Source: Pedococcus sp. 5OH_020 (lineage in GTDB: Bacteria; Actinomycetota; Actinomycetes; Actinomycetales; Dermatophilaceae). From it: 64,000 nucleotides of DNA. The number at the start of each line of letters is the position of its first letter. Positions within the stretch are counted from its first letter, which is position 1. Below, in pieces: positions 18,274-26,879 of the stretch. Where the stretch lies: NCBI RefSeq assembly GCF_027812955.1, contig NZ_JAPYZV010000013.1:1-64000 (forward strand). Reading direction: 5' to 3'. Below the pieces are notes generated by a model. It did not search any database. It saw only the letters and a program-made list of their open reading frames with translations, and was not told the origin of the DNA. Both the position numbers and the translations under genes were made by a program.

Positions 18274-19943
18274 GAGGTCGCCGCCCTACGTCGTATTGCC
18301 TTGAGCCGTCGCATGATCTGGTTGCCACCGCGCCCGAAATGGTCGTGAAGAAGGCGGTACTCAGCGAAGAGTTCGTCATACGCCGCAACGCTCGCCGGCT
18401 TGGGTCGGAAGGCCGCGATCTGACGACCGCCCATGGCCAGCGCAGCAGCGTGGATGTCGGGGTAGCTGCCCGCAGCCACGGCAGCATGGATGGCCGAGCC
18501 AAGGGCAGGGCCCTGGGTCGAGGTGATCACCGAAAGGGGCAGGTTCAGGACGTCGGCGTAGATCTGCATGAGCAACGTGTTACGCGTGAGTCCACCGGCG
18601 ACGATGAACTCGGTGACCGGCACTCCCTGCGCTGCGAAGGCGTCGACGATGACGCGTGCTCCGTATGCCGTGGCCTCGAGGAGCGCGCGGTAGGTGTCCT
18701 CCGGCCGCGAAGCCAGGGTCTGACCCACGATCAGCCCGGACAGCTCATGATCGACGAGCACCGAGCGGTTGCCACTGTGCCAGTCAAGGGCCACGAGCCC
18801 GTGCTCGCCTATCTGTTGCTTTCCAGCCAGTTCGGTCAGGTACTCGTGCACGCTCTGGCCCAGGGTCTCGGCAGCCCTGTGATACGCCGGCGGCACTCCG
18901 TTGTTGACGAACCAGCCGAAGATGTCGCCGACTCCGGACTGACCAGCTTCATACCCCCAGAGGCCAGGTATGATTCCGCCCTCGACCACACCGCACATGC
19001 CGGGCACCTCCCGCAGCACATCCCCATTCATCACGTGGCAGGTGGAGGTGCCCATGATCGCCACCATCTGACCAGGCTGCACGGCCTGGGCCGCGGGCGC
19101 GGTGACGTGTGCGTCGACGTTGCCGACCGCGACCGCGATTCCCTCCGGAAGCCCAGTCCACCCGGCTGCCGCAGAGGTGAGGCGTCCAGCCGGCTGGCCG
19201 AGCTGACCGATGTCGTGCGCCAGCTTGTCTGTGACGAACGAGGCAAAGTCGGGATTGAGAGCCGCCAAGAAGTCCTCAGACGGATACTCGCCGTCCTGCA
19301 GGATCCCCTTGTACCCCGCTGTGCACGCATTGCGAACGTACGTGCCGCAGAGCTGCCACACGATCCAGTCCGCCGCTTCGACGAAGTGGTCCATGGCCGC
19401 ATATACGGCGGGGGCCTCCTCGAGGATCTGCAACGCCTTGGCGAACTCCCATTCGGACGAGATGAACCCGCCGTAGCGACCCCGCCAAGGTTCGCTGCGC
19501 TCGGCAGCCAAGGCGTTGATGCGGTCTGCCTGGCCCTGTGCCGCGTGATGACGCCACAGCTTGACGTAGGAATGCTTTTCAGAGGCGAACGCCTCCGTCT
19601 CGCACAGCGGGGTTCCGTCGGCCATCGTCGGAAGAACGGTGCAGGCGGTGAAGTCCGTGGCGATTCCCACCACTGAAGCTGGATCGATGCCCGCTTCCCG
19701 CACCGCCTTCGGTACGGCGCAGCGGAGCACATGGATGTAGTCGGTAGGCACCTGCAGGGCCCACTCTGGGGGCAGCTTCTCGCTGGCACCGGGAAGAACC
19801 TCGGAAATGACGCCGTGTGCGTACTCCGTCACGGCGGAGCCAAGCTCTGCGCCGTCACTGACCCGAACCACGAGCGCGCGTCCGGAGAGCGTACCGAAGT
19901 CCACGCCCACCACGTACGTCTCTGCGGGGCTTGCTGGCGTCAT
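18270..19943 (-). CDS. araB: Ribulokinase
   Basis: A 557-residue FGGY-family kinase that phosphorylates L-ribulose. The ATPase start is VVGVDFGTLSGRALVV; further family motifs are GIATDFTACTVLP, the MGTSTCHVMNGD phosphate loop, GLWGYEAGQSGVGD and EFIVAGGLTRNTLLMQIYAD. The sequence follows ribulokinases rather than xylulokinases throughout. It is the first gene of the arabinose operon. A consensus -35 TTGACA and a GTCAAACGTTCTAC operator lie 70-80 bp upstream, which suggests control by the LacI protein encoded at 33.7 kb. Confidence 0.97.
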   Translation of the reverse strand: MTPASPAETYVVGVDFGTLSGRALVVRVSDGAELGSAVTEYAHGVISEVLPGASEKLPPEWALQVPTDYIHVLRCAVPKAVREAGIDPASVVGIATDFTACTVLPTMADGTPLCETEAFASEKHSYVKLWRHHAAQGQADRINALAAERSEPWRGRYGGFISSEWEFAKALQILEEAPAVYAAMDHFVEAADWIVWQLCGTYVRNACTAGYKGILQDGEYPSEDFLAALNPDFASFVTDKLAHDIGQLGQPAGRLTSAAAGWTGLPEGIAVAVGNVDAHVTAPAAQAVQPGQMVAIMGTSTCHVMNGDVLREVPGMCGVVEGGIIPGLWGYEAGQSGVGDIFGWFVNNGVPPAYHRAAETLGQSVHEYLTELAGKQQIGEHGLVALDWHSGNRSVLVDHELSGLIVGQTLASRPEDTYRALLEATAYGARVIVDAFAAQGVPVTEFIVAGGLTRNTLLMQIYADVLNLPLSVITSTQGPALGSAIHAAVAAGSYPDIHAAALAMGGRQIAAFRPKPASVAAYDELFAEYRLLHDHFGRGGNQIMRRLKAIRRRAATS

Positions 19944-19987
19944 CGGGGCTCCTCGTCGAGCGGTCCATGGCTGTCTCGCGCATCACG

Positions 19988-20016
19988 ATTGTTTGCGCTC
20001 AGGCGCGGTTTGTCAA
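19988..20016 (-). promoter_or_regulatory. Promoter of araBDA
   Basis: On the minus strand TTGACA (20016-20011) and AACAAT (19993-19988) are separated by 17 bp. The operator at 20012-20025 overlaps the -35 hexamer, so bound repressor would block RNA polymerase. Confidence 0.55.
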
Positions 20017-20025
20017 ACGTTCTAC
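20012..20025. promoter_or_regulatory. Regulon operator upstream of araB (GTCAAACGTTCTAC)
   Basis: One of six copies in the window of a CG-centred 14-mer with the invariant right half CGTTCTAC. It covers the araB -35 region. Confidence 0.72.
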
Positions 20026-20067
20026 ACTTGTCCGCGCGCGCGTGTTGGTGCACCAGGTTAGGTCGGT

Positions 20068-21292
20068 TCAGAGCACCACTGAGACAGTTTTGGGCCGAAT
20101 CAGGGTCCACAACCACGCCGTTGCCAAGCCGAGCGCGGTAGCCATCACGGCACCCATGGCGCCGCCGATTGGATGCCAATAGCGCCCACGATGGGGGCCG
20201 CCATGCCTGCCAGGGCCATGTTCGTTGCACCAAGCAGGGCGGCTGCCGTACCAGCTTCATTCTGGCGACCGGCAAGGCCGACGATCTGGAGACAGGGAAC
20301 GGTGACGCCCGCCCCCACAAGGAACAGGAAGAGGATCGCGACAATTGCGGTCGAGGGCACCCCTACGGCCCCACAGACGCCGATCATGCAGCCCAGGACG
20401 GCCAATGCGGGCAACGAGCACACCAACAGCCATTGAGGAGCGACGCGGCGCAGGATCCTCAACCCAGATTGGGATCCGATCACGAAGCCGATGGAGTTGA
20501 CGGCAAACAGGATCCCGTATTGCTGAGCGGTCAGGCCGTACACCTCCTGGAAGAGGAAGGGTGAGCTCGAAAGGTACGAGAACACTCCCGGACCAGCAAT
20601 CCCCCGATGACGGCAACTCCCACAAACTGCCGATCCCAAAGCAAGACGAAGAAGCTGGTCGCCGTGCCGCGGCCTCCGCCCGTCGTGCGCCTCTCCTCGG
20701 GCAACGTCTCAGCGATCAGCCCAAAGGCGAGAATCAGGATCAGCACCCCGTAGGCGGCGACGACCACGAATAGACATCGCCAGTCAAGCAGGCAGAGGAG
20801 TTGCGATCCCACCACTGGGGCCATGATGGGCGCCAAGCCGGTCACCAGAGCGATACGTGCAAGCATGCGAATGAGCAGAGTGCCACCGAACACGTCGCGG
20901 ACTATGGCCGTGGCAACCACGCCCCCGCCGGCGGCTCCGACACCCTGAAGGATCCTGAACACCACCACCCAGCGAACATCAGGAGAGCCGGCAACACCCA
21001 CACTGGCAAGCACGTGCACCCCGGTCGCGACGAGGAGCGGCATGCGCCTGCCCACTGCGTCACTCCAGGGGCCGATGACCAGCTGACCGAATCCGAACCC
21101 GATCATCGTCGCGGTGAGGGTGATCTGGACGGCCGACTCGGTAGCTGCTAGGTCTGCGCGCACCGCCGGAAAGGCGGGCAAGTACAGGTCGATCGTGAAC
21201 GGTCCCAGGGCCACCAGTAGGCCGAGGACGAGCACATATGTCAGGCGGCCAGAGCGGGTTTCAGCGTGGGGATAGACGAGAGTTGACGTCAT
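20068..21292 (-). pseudogene. MFS transporter (Bcr/CflA-like), broken by two frameshifts
   Basis: The N-terminal half (MTSTLVYPHAETRSGRLTYV from ATG 21292) has the MFS pattern GPFTIDLYLPAFPAV, QLVIGPWSDAVGRR and GGGVVATAIVRDVFGG. Near 20580 the frame is lost after FVGVAVIGGLL and resumes one frame over as VFSYLSSSPFLFQEVYGL. A second shift near 20165 moves the last helix (GAMGAVMATALGLATAWLWT) to a third frame ending at the stop at 20068-20070. The original was a drug or sugar efflux-type permease of about 400 residues next to araB. It is not expected to work. Confidence 0.82.
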
Positions 21293-21593
21293 GATCTGGT
21301 CCTCAACGACTTCGGGAGCTGCGGGTGCCCCGGTGTCGTCGTCGACCGGTCCCACGGAAAAGTGTAAGGGGTTCCACCTCCGACTCTGACATCGAACGGT
21401 CAGGATCCAAATCTGCCCATTCCCCGTGGAGAGCGGACAACGCGCGGCGACCGACGGCTACCTACAACATGTCCGGTTGTCTAGGAGTCAGATCAACCCG
21501 GGCGACGTGGGACCTGGCGTCGTGACGTTCCCCTCCAACAGCTTCTTGGCCGCCGTCTGGCGGACGCACTTCAGGCGGTCGTCGTCGACCGCG
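21293..21593. other. Gap between MFS pseudogene and GH43 gene
   Basis: No gene or clear regulatory palindrome is seen; none of the regulon operators occurs here. Confidence 0.3.
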
Positions 21594-22634
21594 TCACGTG
21601 AAGTCCTCGGTTCGCCATTTGTCATGCCAATCAAGAAGGGCCCGCTCCCCGTCGAATCGGAAGGGAAGCCACACATAGTCGGCGATGGAGGTATCCATCT
21701 CCGTGAGCTCCGACCATGGCCCTTCATGGTGTCCGCCCTGGGGCCCGAACCGCTCCGCGTGCATCCTGATCGCGGCTTCGCTCGTCGCCGTGTAGTGGGG
21801 CAACCACCGGTCTGCCAGGGCGATGTAAAGATCTTGCTTGTGGGGGTGGCGGAAGACGGAGCTGACCTGGGACTGGTAGGAAGTCCGAGTCGGGTCGTCA
21901 GGGTGCGGGTCGTTCAGTTCTGTCCAGGGCCCGTGGTAGCTCGGGGCCACGGACACTTGTGACGGGTTCGGGTAGTAGCCGGTCGTCCCGGACGTCACGA
22001 GGTAGTGCAAGCCGTTGCGTGTGAAGTAGGCCGGCGCTTCACGAACATATGGCGGCTGCACCAACGGAAAGTGGGTCGAGTAGTAGCCAGTGACGTCCGT
22101 GAGGTCCCCGGTGAGATCGGCGCAGATAAGTTCGCTGTGGACGCGCTCGAAGTAGTAGTAGCCCTTGCCGTCTGTAGGGTCGATGACCAGGTCGAAGTCG
22201 CCTGCGTTCATGCCCAAGGGCTTGAGGTCGGTCTTGACGATGGTGTACGGCCCAAGGATGTCGTCGGCCACGAGGACTGTGGACCTTTGCCCGACTGCGG
22301 ACATGACTTTGATCCAGCACACGTAGCGTCCAGTGTCCGGGTGGCGCACGATGTGCGGGCGGTCCATCGACATGGCGGGGTGTAGCGGCGAGGCTGGATC
22401 GCCTTCAACCGGAGGGATGATCAAACCTTGATCGGTCCAGTTGTAGAGGTCGGTCGACGAGTAGCACCGCACGCCCCAATGCCAGATGCTGCCGTCTTGG
22501 GTGGTGTGCTCCTTGTTTTCGCCGTACCAGTAATACGTGCCGTCCACTTCAAGGATGGATCCCCCGTGAGCCTGGATACGTTTGCCGTCGGTGTCCAGCC
22601 AAACCTGGCCAGGTGTGAATGAATTGCGCTGCAT
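21594..22634 (-). CDS. GH43-family glycoside hydrolase, exo-beta-1,3-galactanase-like
   Basis: A 346-residue five-bladed propeller enzyme without signal peptide. It opens with WLDTDGKRIQAHGGSILEVD and TYYWYGENK, then DRPHIVRHPDTGRYVCWIK and REAPAYFTRNGLHYLVTSGT. This pattern (AHGG...YYWYGE, lacking the usual N-terminal catalytic Asp of GH43) is that of the subfamily 24/34 group, which includes exo-beta-1,3-galactanases acting on arabinogalactan backbones. I chose ATG 22634 (MQRNSFTPGQ) over the longer frame because a GGTGG-rich leader precedes it. It follows the DUF5060-type gene by 74 bp on the same strand and is probably co-transcribed. Confidence 0.8.
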   Translation of the reverse strand: MQRNSFTPGQVWLDTDGKRIQAHGGSILEVDGTYYWYGENKEHTTQDGSIWHWGVRCYSSTDLYNWTDQGLIIPPVEGDPASPLHPAMSMDRPHIVRHPDTGRYVCWIKVMSAVGQRSTVLVADDILGPYTIVKTDLKPLGMNAGDFDLVIDPTDGKGYYYFERVHSELICADLTGDLTDVTGYYSTHFPLVQPPYVREAPAYFTRNGLHYLVTSGTTGYYPNPSQVSVAPSYHGPWTELNDPHPDDPTRTSYQSQVSSVFRHPHKQDLYIALADRWLPHYTATSEAAIRMHAERFGPQGGHHEGPWSELTEMDTSIADYVWLPFRFDGERALLDWHDKWRTEDFT

Positions 22635-22708
22635 GATGCCACCTTCGGATGGCGGAGTAGGGCTTGGATGACAGGGCACGTGAACGAGGGTCTTATGCGG
22701 GGGCCGGC

Positions 22709-24463
22709 CTAGTCCACGGCGATCAGCCGAATGGCCATGTGGGGACGCGCGGGCAGCTCGACCCGCATCGACCCCTCGAGCACGTCGGGAAGGCGTTCGA
22801 TCGTCATGTTCCAGGTATCAATCACATCGATGTGGTATCGAGTTCCTGGGCGACGCTGGACGTCCCGGTATCGCGGCTGTCGTGCTCCGAAGTATCCGAC
22901 GGCGTAGCGCTCGGCCACCCCGCCCCAGGGCAGATCCCCGTCGCTCGGCAGGGGCTCGAGGTGGCCGGTGGGCGATGCTTCGATCACCGATCTGAGGAAG
23001 GCGATCCGCTGGGGCGAGGCGCCGACGAGCTCGCCACCCTTCGCCCACCACAGCTCCTCCGCAGCGTTGAGATACGTCTCGCCGTGGCCGACGTAGGCGC
23101 CACGCACGGCTGCTTCCCAGTGCAGGCGGGTTAACTCTTCTCCGGTGAGGTTGCCCCACCCGTATGGAAGATCTCCCTCGTATCCGCACTCGTCGATGAC
23201 TACTGGCTTGCCCCACGTCGAGCGCCACTCGGGGATCTTGTCCACGGCGTTGCCCTGGATGCTGCTGTGCGTGATCCATGGGCGCGAGTGGTCGTACAGC
23301 GTGACCCAGTTGTGGATCGAGATGAGGTGCCCGACGTGGTCCTCCTTGGTGACGATTCCTGCGAGTCGCTCCCAGTCTTCGAGGGACTTTGACCGGAGCA
23401 GGTCGTACTCGTTGGCCATCGACCACCAGACGTTGCGGAACGCCGCAAGCCTGCGAACTACGTAACTGACGAGTCTGTCGTCGACCACCTTGCCGAGGTC
23501 CGAGAAGCCCCAACGATCATAGGGATGGAACAGGATCAGGTCCGCCTCGATCCCCAGCTGCAGCAGCTGGTGAATGCGGTGTTCGAGGTTCCGGAAGTAG
23601 GACAGGTCGAACCGGGCGAAGTCGAAGGTCCCGTCCTCGGTCCTCTCAAAGGGAAAGCTGTCCGGCTCGTTGAGGTTGAAGTCGTACGACTTGGGGAACA
23701 GGCACATCCGCAGCTTGGTGAAGCCCGTGGTTGCCAGAGTCTTTATGGTTCGTTCCTGCAGAGCGATCGACTGGTGCGTCCAGGCGTAGGCAGTGGTCCC
23801 CAGCGGGACGAAGGGCTCGCCGCTCGCGTGGACGAAGTGGAACTCGTCGTCGACCCGCACATTGCCGCGATTCCCCACGCCCGGCCGCTGCGCGGTGAAC
23901 CTGCCAGCGATCCCGTCGAGGGAGCGCGCGGTGGACTCGGTGATGAAAGACCATTCCCCCTCGGAGGGCGGCATGAAGCGGACAACGTACCGGCCATCCC
24001 CGTCATAGAAGCCGCCAACTCGCACGTCCGCGCCCGCAAGAGTGAAACGCGCTGCGACATCGACGTCGACGAAGGGGTTGGCATGTCGAGGTCCCCGCAG
24101 TTCCAGCTCAAAGGCCTCCCAGCGCTCCACTGCGGTTGGATAGGACACCCCCGCCGAACCCCGCTCGACCGACTCGGGCTCATAGTCGGTTCGTGGGGTG
24201 ATCAGCGACTCGACGTGTTCGGAGACGGGCCCTTGCGTCTTCGGTCCGAGGGCGGCGAGATCCGCCCACAGCTGCTGCGATGCGTCGGCGTCAAGCCGGC
24301 TACCGCCGAACACCGAGACGAGCTCTCCTACCGGCATGTGCCGTAGCGGAAGGAAGTAGGGTTGCGCGAGCAGATCGGGGAGGTACCGCCGAAGGATCGG
24401 AGCACCCTCAGAGTCGTCAAGGATGACGCCCACGGGCGATCCGGCAGAAAACGTTTCAGGCAT
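22709..24463 (-). CDS. DUF5060/DUF4038/DUF5605-type intracellular glycosidase
   Basis: A 584-residue protein with an N-terminal region (1-110) ahead of a DUF5060 beta-sandwich (about 110-195, VGGFYDGDGRYVVRFMPPSE), a TIM barrel of the DUF4038 clan (about 200-470, with GEPFVPLGTTAYAW, NVWWSMANEYDLLRSK holding the likely acid/base Glu, and KPVVIDECGYEGD holding the likely nucleophile Glu), and a C-terminal DUF5605 beta-domain (VIDTWNMTIERLPDVLEG). There is no signal peptide. DUF4038-type barrels include GH140 apiosidases, but I cannot assign activity. An operator GTATAACGTTCTAC sits about 100 bp upstream. Confidence 0.78.
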   Translation of the reverse strand: MPETFSAGSPVGVILDDSEGAPILRRYLPDLLAQPYFLPLRHMPVGELVSVFGGSRLDADASQQLWADLAALGPKTQGPVSEHVESLITPRTDYEPESVERGSAGVSYPTAVERWEAFELELRGPRHANPFVDVDVAARFTLAGADVRVGGFYDGDGRYVVRFMPPSEGEWSFITESTARSLDGIAGRFTAQRPGVGNRGNVRVDDEFHFVHASGEPFVPLGTTAYAWTHQSIALQERTIKTLATTGFTKLRMCLFPKSYDFNLNEPDSFPFERTEDGTFDFARFDLSYFRNLEHRIHQLLQLGIEADLILFHPYDRWGFSDLGKVVDDRLVSYVVRRLAAFRNVWWSMANEYDLLRSKSLEDWERLAGIVTKEDHVGHLISIHNWVTLYDHSRPWITHSSIQGNAVDKIPEWRSTWGKPVVIDECGYEGDLPYGWGNLTGEELTRLHWEAAVRGAYVGHGETYLNAAEELWWAKGGELVGASPQRIAFLRSVIEASPTGHLEPLPSDGDLPWGGVAERYAVGYFGARQPRYRDVQRRPGTRYHIDVIDTWNMTIERLPDVLEGSMRVELPARPHMAIRLIAVD

Positions 24464-24488
24464 GAAACTCTCGCATCACTGTAATCAT

Positions 24489-24530
24489 TTGCGTGGAGGG
24501 AAAGACAACCACTTGCGTGGAGGCAAAGAC
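24489..24530. repeat. Short tandem repeat upstream of the DUF5060 gene
   Basis: Two 18-bp copies of TTGCGTGGAGGNAAAGAC (24489-24506 and 24513-24530) start 24 bp apart and differ at one base. They lie 26-67 bp upstream of the gene start, in the leader. Function unknown. Confidence 0.7.
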
Positions 24531-24558
24531 GCGTGGCCAGCAGGGACGGCGCCAAGGC

Positions 24559-24572
24559 GTATAACGTTCTAC
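24559..24572. promoter_or_regulatory. Regulon operator (GTATAACGTTCTAC) upstream of the DUF5060 gene
   Basis: Copy of the shared 14-mer, about 100 bp upstream of the start at 24463, followed on the minus strand by TATACG. Confidence 0.72.
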
Positions 24573-24681
24573 GAAATCTATTGGGTACGAGCCGAAGTTG
24601 TCAACGGCCTCGTGTGGTCACCTGCAGTCGCCGCCGTCAGGAGCCCGCGCTGCTCCGTCGAGCGGGCAAGGGTCGGGCCCT

Positions 24682-24718
24682 TGGGTGGTGACGCGTCGTG
24701 CGGACGAGTCACCACCCA
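24682..24718 (-). terminator. Hairpin terminator after the decayed hydrolase gene
   Basis: TGGGTGGTGAC and GTCACCACCCA form a perfect 11-bp stem with a 15-base loop, 23 bases past the stop of the pseudogene at 24741. Confidence 0.65.
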
Positions 24719-24740
24719 GGGGCTTCCGGGAGCATTCCGA

Positions 24741-26629
24741 CTACGGGTGGACGACGACGCGGACCCTGTCGAGATTCTGCATCCGAGCGAACGGTCCCAG
24801 CTTGCCGTCACGTTCTGAGGTGACCTTGAGCGCCGGGGAGCACCTCCCCGGCTTACTGTACGAGCAGACCGAGCTCACACGAAGGGTCGACTTCGGGTCA
24901 CTCACGCTGACAGGCGTGTAGGTCCCGTCGCCGTCGCAGTCCCACTCAGTGGGGACGATCTTGCCGCCGCCAGGAGGCGTCTGCGCCTTGGCCGACAGAG
25001 GAACCCGCTGACCGATCCCCCGTGGGCGCTCGTGCCACCACGGACGGTCAGGTCGACGGTGGGCTGGATACCCCGACGGACCGCCGCGTTGTCCGGCATG
25101 AGGATCTGACCACCGCGCACCTCGTACCGCGTCGTGTCGGCCGGCGCCTTCCCGGTTTCGACCCACGCGCTGAGATCGCGCACGGCTTGTTCGACGAGGC
25201 CGTAGTAGTCGACCAGGTACGTAGCACGAACCCCATTGGCGGGCGCCCCGAGATGATCAGCGTGATCGTTGTAGTACAGCCGGTAGTTCTGTGCGAACGC
25301 GGTGGCACCGAGCGCCGCCTTCACTCGCTTGGCGTACCAGTCGGCGTGCCAGGGAAGGGCGTCAACGTCGTACAGGTTGTCGACGACGATCATCTTCCCG
25401 TTGATGTGACCCTTGTAGTCGGCTCCTCCGCTCACACTGCTGAAGACGAGCGGTCCCACGAGCAATGACCGCTGAGGGTAGCGGGGCGTTCCGTCTTTGT
25501 TGCGGAACTGGTCCAATCCGTAGTGCTGATCGCTGGCCGACGGGACCTGGTGGCGGTAGTAGCTTCGGATGGCGATGTCCCACCGATTGTCAGGAGTATC
25601 GCCCACCTTGGCCAAGGCCGCGCGGACGACGTCACCCAGAGGTGACTGCTCGGTGCCGAGATAGCGGGGCTTGGACCAAAAGTCGTCGACGTACGTCGGG
25701 TCGATTGCCCGCGCAATAGCTCCGAACCCTAGGAGTCCATCGGGTGCCGAAATTCCCAGCAAGTAGTCCGGATTCTCCCAAGCTTGGATCGGAACTCCGA
25801 ATGCGCTCAGCTGTTTCAAGATGGCCCCTTGGGCCTCGTTTAGTCCTTCGTACGGATTGCCACTCCACCCGGGCGCAAAGCGTTCGCGATTTGGCCGGCC
25901 TTCTCCTCGAGGACAAGGCGAGCCATGGCTCGGATGAAGAAGGAGGACGGAGGGGACATGGGGACACCCTGCACGAAAGGAACGAACGCGTCCGACACGC
26001 CTGAGGTGTTCTCTGCCGCTCCCGTGGTCTGATACGAGCCGCCGCTTGGCCCGTACAGGTATCCGTAGATCTTCCCTTCCCCGGAGTGGTAATAGTCGGC
26101 CGCGACTCCTTCCGCGAACTTCGCGGCGGCGGCGTCGTGTCGGTATCCCGTGGACACGCTGGCGTTGCCGGCCTGAGCGGCGTAACCGCCGCTGGCAATG
26201 GCGAAGCCCACGGCACGGTCAGTTGCCCTGGCGGTGTCTTCGTCGGGCGAGAACGCCGTGGGATAGGTGTACTGGAAAAAGCGCCCCTGCCACTGAGTGG
26301 CAGGCGGGAGGTAGATGTTGAACTGGATGTTGGTGCACTCGAAGTGACCTGACACTCGGTGGTGCACAACCGGCGTGAGGAGGTCCTGCTCGCTGTCGAT
26401 TAGCGGTTTGGAGTAGGCCTGGTCGACGCAGTCCCGCGTCACGAACACACGGCCACCCGGTTGGACTGGGGTGCAGTCTTGCGCCGCAACTGCGCTTGCG
26501 GGGGACGACTGCCACGCCGGCGGCCAAGACCACGACCGTTGCTGTGGCCAACATGGCAGTGCGCTAGCGCCAGCGCCGGTGCTGCGATGATGCGGCGGGC
26601 GATATGGCCCCGAAATTGATGCGTCTCAT
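24741..26629 (-). pseudogene. Decayed secreted alpha/beta hydrolase, paralog of the 51.9-53.8 kb gene
   Basis: Pieces in several frames rebuild a full-length homolog of the intact protein at 51926-53761. The start is ATG 26629 (MRRINFGAISPAAS, with AAAGGGG upstream). The signal region is frameshifted before 26450; the next piece (IDSEQDLLTPVVHHRVSGHF, IYGYLYGPSGGSYQTTG) ends at a stop at 25840, where a one-base indel near 25850 moves to GNPYEGLNEAQGAILKQ and WENPDYLLGISAPDGLLG; a further shift near 25020 moves the C-terminal domain (VPLSAKAQTPPGGGKIVPTE, NLDRVRVVVHP). It carried its own operator upstream, so it once belonged to the regulon. Confidence 0.88.
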
Positions 26630-26707
26630 GTATACCCCTTTGTAAATATGACGCGTGGAGTTCGGCAGAGGCAGGGCACGAACACTGCCTGTTGACATCG
26701 TGGCGGT

Positions 26708-26721
26708 GTGCAACGTTCCAC
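26708..26721. promoter_or_regulatory. Regulon operator (GTGCAACGTTCCAC) upstream of the decayed hydrolase
   Basis: Shared 14-mer with one change in the right half (CGTTCCAC). It lies about 80 bp upstream of the pseudogene start and between it and the 3' end of the GH42 gene. Confidence 0.62.
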
Positions 26722-26879
26722 GCAGTAGAAGGTATAGCGCTCCGAAGGGCCCCGTCAATGGTCCAACCACACCGGCGAGGGTGAGTCGACTTCGCCTCCG
26801 AGCTTCCCCTTCGACGCGGGGCAGCGGACGTGTTGCCCACAACACAGGAGGTCTTCGAGCGGTGCTAACGAGGGCTGGT

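Noticed and set aside
18339-19676. A 445-codon plus-strand frame opposite araB
   Set aside because: Antisense shadow; araB on the other strand is unambiguous.
24489-24530. Direct repeats considered as a CRISPR seed
   Set aside because: Only two short copies with a six-base gap between them; no spacer-like sequence and no cas genes.
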